This document shows, in pieces, positions 57,310 through 64,000 of a stretch of DNA of 64,000 bases. Position 1 is the stretch's first letter. Each line of letters starts with the position of its first letter. The position numbers were made by a program, and so were the translations under genes. Under the pieces are notes generated by a model, which saw only the letters and a list, made by a program, of their open reading frames with translations, searched no databases and had not been told where the DNA came from. This DNA comes from Limnomonas spitsbergensis (lineage: Eukaryota > Chlorophyta > Chlorophyceae > Chlamydomonadales), in the NCBI GenBank assembly GCA_037349105.1, contig JAYJMM010000029.1:124001-188000 (forward strand), written 5' to 3'.

Positions 57310-57568
57310 CTACTTTGGGAGCGCAGATTTCTTCTGCGACTCATCCACGTCATCCGCCATGCTCGTGATCGCACAGGCGACAAAGCCGCCGCTGTCGTCG
57401 GTGCACTGGGCCAGGTCCCGCTCCTCGCCCTTCAACTCCAGCGGCTTCAGCTCACGTCGCTTCAACGCCAGCTTGGCCTGCGAAGGCATGTGCTGAGCCA
57501 TGTCCAGCACCAGGATGTCGCGTTTCGTGGCCTGCATGACCTCGCCTTGGCCAGGCACCGTCGTTGTC
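57310..57568 (-). CDS. KEA terminal exon
   Basis: TTTVPGQGEVMQATKRDILV through DESQKKSALPK and TAG; hydrophilic tail. Confidence 0.88.
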
Positions 57569-60500
57569 CTGCGCGGAACAGCGGTTCATACGTGTGGGCA
57601 TGACGCGCAGGTTGACATACCTCGTGCATGCGTATGGAGGTCAGGGACAGTGGACAAGTGAAACTGTGAAAAGCTCAGCTTAAATCGTTCTCCAGTTATG
57701 TAAATTTCCTCCTCACCCCTATATCACCCCCCCCCCCTCCCCTATAAGTCCCCCCACATTCCCCCTATATCATCACCCCCCTCCCCCTATATCACACAAA
57801 AATGCACACCTTGCCGCATTTGTCCCACAAAATAGCCCTCCTCGCCCCTCTATCACCCCCTCCCTCCCCCTACATCACTACAGAAAGACGCACCTCGCCG
57901 CAATTGCACCGTCAACGCCTTCCTTGAGAAAGGCTACGTCGTTGGGCGTCATGCCCAGCTCGGCAGCCAGCATGCGGCAGCCCAGGGACATCCCCCCCTG
58001 AATGGACGTCACCACCGTCGTGATCGCGCCCGCCTGCTGGAGCTGCGCAGCGTGCTCGATGTCCGAGCCCAGCGCGTAAATGGGCACCAGGGGGTGACTG
58101 GAGTGCAACATCTGGACAGCATTCATCGACTGCGCAAGGAAGGCAGCAGGTTTCTCAGTGATAGACCACCAGTGATAGACCACCTTGGGCACCTGCCGGT
58201 GAACAGCCCCCACTGGGCTCAATGGGGACGCAATCTTGGCCAGCGCGCGCCCGTTGCCCCCAAGCAGCAAGGCTTTCTGCACCACGGGGCTGCCCCAGGT
58301 GCAGAGGCTGGTGATGCCCAGCTGAATTGTTGCTGAAGCGAGAGCTTTGGTAAACCGTATATGGGATGATGCACGATGGATCGAGGATGCAACGCAAAAC
58401 CCTCTGCCAGGTTTCATGGCGCGCGCTCCGCAACAGGCACACCTCTCAACCAGGGAACAAACCAAAAAGCTGCACACTTAACCAAACCAAACGAAATCAA
58501 CCAACCCAACCAACCCAACCAAACAAAAAGCTTCACACGGCCTTTTCCAGCCATGGCAATTCACCCAGCCGTCCCTTCAGTCTACAGTTCCAGAAGACGA
58601 GCAGAGTCTAGTTTGGAGGTATCAGGTTGTCGGGTTAATCTAGGCCAGCGAAGCCCCTCCGCCAGCCCCCACCTGCTCCTTGTTCCTATGGCACACGAGG
58701 AAGGCGCGCGGACGGTCCACGCCAGCCGCCTCGAGCACCGCGCTGCGCGAGCCATCCCCGAAGATGACCGGGAAGCCTTTCATGCGCGCGGCCTGCACGC
58801 GGTCCGGGTCGGTGTCGAACACCACGTAGCGCGGCTGGCCGGGCACCATCGGGTTCTCCAACATGTTGGCCAGCATCTGGCCTTGAGGTCCGAAACCGCA
58901 GATCACAATGGACTCGGCATTCTGCGCAATGGACACCAGCAATCAAGGGGGGATGAGCAGGGGGAGGCGTCAGATCTGTGATCCAGAAGAGTGAGGCGTC
59001 AGGTCTGTGATCCAGAAGAGCGAGGCGTCTGATCTGTGATCCAGAAGAGTGAGGCGTCAGGTCTGTGATCCAGAAGAGTGAGGCGTCAGGTCTGTGATCC
59101 AGAAGAGTGAGGCGTCAGGTCTGTGATCCAGAAGAGTGAGGCGTCTGATCTGTGATCCAGAAGAGTGAGGCGTCAGGTCTGTAAACGAGAAGAGTGAGGC
59201 GTCAGGTCTGTGATCCAGAAGAGTGGGGCGTCTGATCTGTGATCCAGAAGAGTGAGGCGTCAGGTCTGTGATCCAGCAGGGTGAGGCCTCAGATCCGTGA
59301 TCCATCAGGATGAGGCGTCAGATCCATGATCCAGCAAGGAGAGACATCAGATCTGCCACCAGCCAGTCCAGGGTTGATCCACCGGGTTCCAGTGGTGGCT
59401 GCACACTGGATTGCCAACGACGGTCTGGTGGCCGCTTGCACATGCAAACCAACACAAGTTCGTCGTTGCCCCCCACCTTCGCTCCACCCACCCCACCCTA
59501 CAGGAAGCAGAGCGCAACCAAGCTCTCAAGCACCACCAGCTCACCACTCTCCCTGTTATTTGCCCCTCTTCCATCCCTCCCCCTGCGGGGCTGCGAGCGT
59601 AGGGCTCAGCCAAACTACCTCTCACCCTCTGCCCGTCACTCTTCAACCAAGCTCCCACTCACCCTCTGCAAGTCACTCTTCATTAAAGCCATCACTTAAC
59701 ATCTGCTCACCACTCTTCAACCAAGCTCCCACTCACCCTCTGCAAGTCACTCTTCATTAAAGCCATCACTTAACATCTGCTCACCACTCTTCAACCAAGC
59801 TCCCACTCACCCTCTGCAAGTCACTCTTCATTAAAGCCATCACTTAACATCTGCTCACCACTCTTCAACCAAGCTCCCACTCACCCTCTGCAAGTCACTC
59901 TTCAACCAAGCCCTCAATCAACAGCATTCGTCACTCTTCAACCAAGCTCTCACTCAACATCTGCTCGCCACTCTGCCTGATCCTCGATTACTCATCCACC
60001 AATATGCCGATGATCGGCTGGACACCCAGGTTATAGAGCCTACTCTACAGGTTTTAGAGCAGTCTTACCATCTACAGGTTTTAGAACACAGCCTCACCAT
60101 CTACAGGTCTTAGAACACAGCCTCACCATCTACAGGTCTTAGAGCACAGCCTCACCAAATCTACAGGTCTTAGAGCACAGCCTCACCAAATCTACAGGTC
60201 TTAGAACACAGCCTCACCATCTACAGGTCTTAGAACACAGCCTCACCATGTACAGGTCTTAGAGCACAGCCTCACCATCTACAGGTCTTTGAACATAGTC
60301 TTACCATCTACAGGTCTTAGAACACAGCCTCACCATCTACAGGTCTTAGAGCACAGCCTCACCATCTACAGGTCTTAGAACACAGCCTCACCATCTACAG
60401 GTCTTAGAACACAGCCTCACCATCTACAGGTTTTAGACAGGTCTTACCATCTACAGGTCTTAGAACACAGCCTCACCATCTACAGGTCTTAGAACACAGC

Positions 60501-63308
60501 CTCACCATCTACAGGTTTTAGAACACAGCCTCACCATCTACAGGTCTTAGAACACAGTCTTACCATCTATAGGTCTTAGAACACAGCCTCACCATCTACA
60601 GGTCTTAGAACACAGCCTCACCATCTACAGGTTTTAGACAGGTCTTACCATCTACAGGTCTTAGAACGTAGTCTTACCATCTACAGGTCTTAGAACACAG
60701 TCTTACCATCTATAGGTCTTAGAACACAGCCTCACCATCTACAGGTCTTAGGACATAGTCTTACCATCTACAGGTTTTAGACAGGTCTTACCATCTACAG
60801 GTCTTAGAACGTAGTCTTACCATCTACAGGTCTTAGAACACAGCCTCACCATCTACAGGTCTTAGAACACAGCCTCACCATCTACAGGTCTTAGAACATA
60901 GTCTTACCATCTACAGGTTTTAGACAGGTCTTACCATCTACAGGTTTTAGAACACAGGCTCACCATCTACAGGTCTTAGAGCACAGCCTCACCATCTACA
61001 GGTCTTAGAACACAGCCTCACCATCTACAGGTCTTAGAGCACAGCCTCACCATCTACAGGTATTAGAACACAGCCTCACCATCTACAGGTCTATAACACA
61101 GTCTTACCATCTACAGGTTTTAGAACACAGCCTCACCATCTACAGGTCTTAGAACACAGTCTTACCATCTACAGGTCTTAGAACATACTCTCACCATCTG
61201 CTCGTCGCTCTTCTTGTTCCTCGACTGCTCCTCAACCAATAGGTCGATGATCGGCTGGTCCTCCGGATTCTGGAGCCGATCGATCAGCGGCTCGATGAAG
61301 TCCCCGGCCACCTTGCCCACCTCGGCCAATGCCGGCGTGAGCGCCATGGACAGCACCACCACAATAATGAGCACCTGTTCATCAGTGTGAATCACCAGCG
61401 TTGGTCACCGGTGTCAGTCGCTAGCGTTCATTTCAGGGTGCTTCAGCTTGACTAAGGGTACATCAAGGGCAGTGTCGGCATGAGCGCCATCGACAGCACA
61501 TCCACAATGACATGAGGACCTGTTCACCAGTTTTTTTAGTGAGTGGTACACCACTATCAGCTATAGTTCAGCTACACAGTGCCCCCCGGCCACAAGCCCC
61601 TGGTGCGGCCAGCCCTGCTTCTTGGGCCACCAGCCGCAGGCCGGTCCAGGTTTGATGGGACTCGGCCCAAGGGTGGCCGCGGGGCGGCCCAGCAAAGGCG
61701 GTCCCTTACCCACTAATATAAACACTGCAGTCTATGACGCCAGTGGTCACCCGTGTCAATTACTAGTGTCCATCACCAGCGGGTATTTCAGGGTGCAGCA
61801 GCTTCACTACCAATGCATCACGGGGGTTCAGGGTCAAGGGGCCAGCGCCGGCACGTGCGCCACGACAAGAAGGGGCACCTTGATTTACAGGGGAGCTTCA
61901 GGTACACTTCAGCTACAGTTCAGCTACAGTTCAGCTACAGTTCAGCTACATCACGGCCCATGGCCTGAGGGGCCGGGTGCAGCAAGCCATGCAATCCGGG
62001 CCACCAACCATAGGCCGGTCAAGGATTGATCACCATCGGCCCAGTTGTAGCCGCCCATAGGCCCCACAAAGGAGGTTCGGCGCGTACTGAAAGAAACACT
62101 ACCCCCCCCCCTCCCTTCGCTGATGGTAGTATAGCACGCACTAGAATAAACTCTGACGCGGGCATGCAGGGAAAGAGACACTTGACCTGGTTCATGTTCT
62201 CCGGCAGCACCTTGAGCTGCGCCGACAAAACCCTAAACCCTTTCAATCTGACCTAGTTCAGGTTCTCCGGCAGCACCTTGAGCTGCGCAGCCCAAAGCCT
62301 AAACCCTTTCAATCTGACCTAGTTCAGGTTCTCCGGCAGCACCTTGAGCTGCGCCAACAAAACCCTAAACTCTGACCTGGTTCAGGTTCTCCGGCAGGAC
62401 CTTGAGCTGTGCAGCCAGCGAGAGCAGCACGAAGGCAAACTCGCCTCCCTGGGACAGCATGAAGCCCACCCGCAGGGCCTCTCTCCTGCGCGGTACAGAA
62501 AGTACAGTGGTAGGGAGGTGGGCAGTACAGACAGCACAGGAGCAGAGAGCACAGCAGGAGGGAGAACTCTTCACCCTGGAACAGCATAGAGCCGCACCTG
62601 CAGCGCCTCCTGCTTAGGTACAGACAGCTCAGAAGCGACGGCGGGGGGGAAAGAGGGGGACGGTGGGGCGAGGGGGCAGGCGGGAGGTCAAGCAGGCAAG
62701 CATTAACAGCCCTCAGCTCGTGCATCCCCCCCCCTGACACACACCCATGACTCCATTAGTGATGTTGAGGCGAGGGGGCCGAGGGGAAGTCGAGCAGGCA
62801 AGCCATCCGAGCCCTCAGCACACACCCATTTCCCTCCGACTGAGAATGGCCCACATGCACCACCCATAAAATCTAAACAGAGCTTTCAATCTGTTCATCA
62901 TCCTCGTGTCTGGACCTGGTCAGTTTTCCCGTGTTGAGTCAAATTTAGCCGCAGGCTCCACGCCTGGTGGCGCCCTTCCGACCCCCATTTCCTCCTGGCA
63001 CACACACCCTTTAGTGAGGGCGCAGCAGGCAGGCAGGTGTGTGAGGTGGGAAATCCGGCAGCAGAACAGCAAGCATGCTCCTCCTCTAGGCCCGAGCCGC
63101 TTTAGGCAAATGACACACTGTCGCACTCACACACAAAAGAGCCAACCGTCTGGCCCCTCGCCTCACGCCCTCCCTCGCCCCACACCCTCCCTTGCCCAGC
63201 TCACGTAGTAAGTCCGAAGCCCCTCCCCAGCGTTGAGATGACGGCCGTCTTGGTGGCCAGCAGACCTGCCAGGATCCACGAGATAACCTGCCAGTTCTGT
63301 TGGAGGAC
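57310..63308 (-). CDS. KEA-type K+/H+ antiporter, C-terminal half (5' exons beyond window)
   Basis: A CPA2-family cation/proton antiporter; in plants and algae such proteins act in plastid or endosomal membranes in K+ and pH balance. Exons in order: 63205-63308, 62377-62485, 61195-61374, 58673-58921, 57894-58129, 57310-57568, all in phase, about 375 residues. The first two carry SWILAGLLATKTAVISTLG and VGFMLSQGGEFAFVLLSLAA, the conserved QGGEFAF of CPA2 antiporters. The third has a last membrane helix, VLIIVVVLSMALTPALAEVG. The fourth is a Rossmann TrkA-N/RCK domain (IVICGFGPQGQ, VFDTDPDRV, VIFGDGSR). The fifth completes RCK with LVPIYALGSDIEHAAQLQQA. The sixth is a charged tail ending in TAG. 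A Pro replaces the residue often seen after GFG. Subtype within KEA is not resolved. Confidence 0.9.
57894..58129 (-). CDS. KEA exon (C-terminal RCK)
   Basis: SMNAVQMLHSSHPLVPIYAL through KEGVDGAIAA, ending phase 2. Confidence 0.92.
58673..58921 (-). CDS. KEA exon (TrkA-N/RCK nucleotide-binding domain)
   Basis: NAESIVICGFGPQGQMLANM through CHRNKEQ, 83 residues. The GxGxxG-like GFGPQG and the acidic VFDTD strand end indicate NAD(H)-type binding. Confidence 0.94.
58975..59345. repeat. 28-bp tandem repeat (GAGGCGTCAGGTCTGTGATCCAGAAGAGT type)
   Basis: About thirteen units of 28-29 bp lie just upstream of the RCK exon acceptor. Confidence 0.92.
59630..59965 (-). repeat. 77-bp repeat carrying KEA exon 3' edge remnants
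   Basis: About four units. Each includes AACATCTGCTCACCACTCTT, which on the minus strand resembles the exon end GAAGAGCGACGAGCAGATG. Confidence 0.8.
59965..60040 (-). repeat. Decayed copy of the 61195-61374 exon's 3' half
   Basis: Plus strand CCGATGATCGGCTGGACACC corresponds to TCGATGATCGGCTGGTCCTC of the exon, with flanking similarity on the TCCTCGA..CTC side. It is about 1.15 kb from its source, on the far side of the 28-bp array. Confidence 0.85.
60040..61190. repeat. 28-bp array of about forty donor-edge units in KEA intron
   Basis: On the minus strand each unit reads GTAGATGGTGAGGCTGTGTT then CTAAGACCT, copied from the exon end CAGATG plus donor GTGAGAGTATGTTCTAAGAC. Each unit therefore carries a GTGAG or GTAAG donor-like site. 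Confidence 0.93.
61195..61374 (-). CDS. KEA exon (last membrane helix and linker)
   Basis: VLIIVVVLSMALTPALAEVG through NKKSDEQM, phase 0 at both ends. Donor GTGAGAGTATG seeds the downstream 28-bp array. Confidence 0.92.
61528..61727 (-). mobile_element. hAT-like MITE, diverged copy 3 (reverse orientation)
   Basis: About 200 bp with recognisable CAGTTTTTTTAGTG and AACACTG ends and the GTAGCTGAA/CGGCC core, in an intron of the KEA gene. No clear target duplication remains. Confidence 0.75.
61905..62100 (-). mobile_element. hAT-like MITE, degraded copy 4
   Basis: The core TTCAGCTACATCACGGCCCATGG onward to a GAAACACT end is recognisable. The TTCAGCTACAG motif is amplified four times at its left end. 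Confidence 0.6.
62190..62372 (-). repeat. Copies of the QGGEFAF exon's 3' edge
   Basis: Three copies of CAGGTTCTCCGGCAGCACCTTGAGCTGCGC type (AQLKVLPENLN) at about 62,325-62,355, 62,260-62,290 and 62,192-62,225. Confidence 0.9.
62377..62485 (-). CDS. KEA exon with QGGEFAF motif
   Basis: REALRVGFMLSQGGEFAFVL followed by LSLAAQLKVLPENLNQ, ending phase 0 at donor GTCAGA. Confidence 0.93.
62540..62620 (-). repeat. Copy of the QGGEFAF exon's 5' edge
   Basis: The minus strand begins with an AG acceptor then GAGGCGCTGCAGGTGCGG and a GGGTGAAGAGTTCTCCC stretch, matching EALRVGF...GGEFA with frame breaks. Confidence 0.8.
63205..63308 (-). CDS. KEA exon (first in window; membrane segment)
   Basis: VLQQNWQVISWILAGLLATK and TAVISTLGRGFGLT, ending phase 2. 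Upstream are copies of WILAGL at about 63,310-63,460. Confidence 0.85.
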
Positions 63309-63560
63309 CTGAGGACAGGTGGCAGGCCCGCCAGGATCCAGAGGACAGGTGGCAAGTATTCAGGCAAAGGGACAGGTGGCAGACCCGCCAGCATCCAGAG
63401 GACAGGTGGCAAGTATTCAGGGTAGGGGACAGGTGGCAGGCCCGCCTGGATCTAGGACACGACCTGGCAGTTCTCCTAGAGGACATCGTTTCAGAGGGAA
63501 CAGAGCAGGCAGCAAGCTTCGTCACAATTCACAATATGACCTGCCAGTCCAGCTGTAGGA
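63309..63560 (-). repeat. Copies of the 63205-63308 exon's 5' edge
   Basis: Several 36-75 bp units carry TCCTCTGGATCCTGGCGGG type sequence (SWILAG). The outermost, near 63,450-63,485, still resembles VLQQNWQVIS. Confidence 0.78.
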
Positions 63561-63844
63561 CCAGTAACGGCAATCGAGAGAGGGGACAGGGGGAATGCGT
63601 TCAGCAGTGCCAATGACCCTGGAAAGGTTGCGGCGGCACTCAGACGGGAGGGTAGGCAAGCGCTCGGGAGCCAAAAGTGAGTCACCAGAAGTGAGGATTG
63701 AGAAACCAGAATGAGTCATCCAGCTGTTACGTCTAAGGACACAGAGGTTATACATTAGGTAGCCTGGGGTTGCCTGGGGGCGGGTCTTAATGCTGCCTAG
63801 CCTTTCCACAGAGGCAACCAGTCCGGAGCCGAGTGAAGAGCGAA

Positions 63845-64000
63845 TCAGAACGCCTTGGGCAGGCCGCTAGATAGCCACCCCTGGGCCAAGTGAGACCTAA
63901 CCTATACAGGCCAAGCGCCAGCGGCCCGAGCAGGAGGGCTTGCTTCACCTGCCCCCCCAATTCCAGAAGCATCCTTACTAAAACAGTCCAGCCAGGCATC
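63845..64000 (-). mobile_element. hAT-like MITE fragment at right edge
   Basis: Matches part of the MITE core (GCCACCCCTGGGCCAAGTGAG onward to the GAGCAGGAGGGCT part). It may continue beyond the window. Similar fragments occur at about 23,575-23,745, 41,690-41,760, 42,030-42,125 and 46,840-46,960. Confidence 0.5.

Noticed and set aside
60040..61190. CRISPR-like regular 28-bp repeat array
   Set aside because: There are no unique spacers; units are contiguous and derive from a eukaryotic exon edge.

Overview
This is a nuclear segment from a flagellated green alga, most likely a chlorophycean of the Chlamydomonadales type. The evidence is an axonemal dynein heavy chain, a plant-type eIF4B, a plant-type KEA K+/H+ antiporter, many GT-AG introns, and plant-type telomere-like TTTAGGG runs inside introns. 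The species cannot be named from the sequence alone.

Four protein-coding genes are supported. (1) 2682-43128, minus strand: the 5' half of a single-headed inner-arm axonemal dynein heavy chain (DNAH3/7/12-like). I resolved 32 exons whose splice phases all agree. They give about 1,739 residues: tail, linker, AAA1 and AAA2. The gene runs off the left edge. (2) 47815-50415, plus strand: a mitochondrial-carrier-family transporter in seven recognised exons, with one short piece unresolved. (3) 53066-55431, plus strand: eIF4B in four exons, about 520 residues, apparently complete. (4) 57310-63308, minus strand: the C-terminal half of a KEA-type K+/H+ antiporter (last transmembrane part, RCK/TrkA-N domain, C-terminal tail). 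Its 5' exons lie beyond the right edge. The dynein and carrier genes are divergent; eIF4B and KEA are convergent. The four genes show no pathway relation to one another.

Most of the window is tandem repeat: roughly 5.2 kb of dynein coding sequence is spread over about 40 kb. The main result is that these repeats are mostly not random satellites. At exon after exon, the repeat unit spans the exon-intron boundary. Upstream of an acceptor lie extra copies of the exon's 5' edge with its acceptor. Downstream of a donor lie extra copies of the exon's 3' edge with its donor. Copies tend to decay with distance from the true exon. The extreme case is an array of eleven 120-bp copies at 37362-38690 that stays in frame with the real exon. 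The same pattern appears in the carrier and KEA genes, so it is not peculiar to dynein.

Other elements include a family of about 200-bp hAT-like MITEs (CAGTG ends, 8-bp target duplications) with two good copies on either side of dynein exon 2, a dispersed repeat present in both orientations in the intergenic regions, and a second dispersed repeat shared by introns of dynein and eIF4B.
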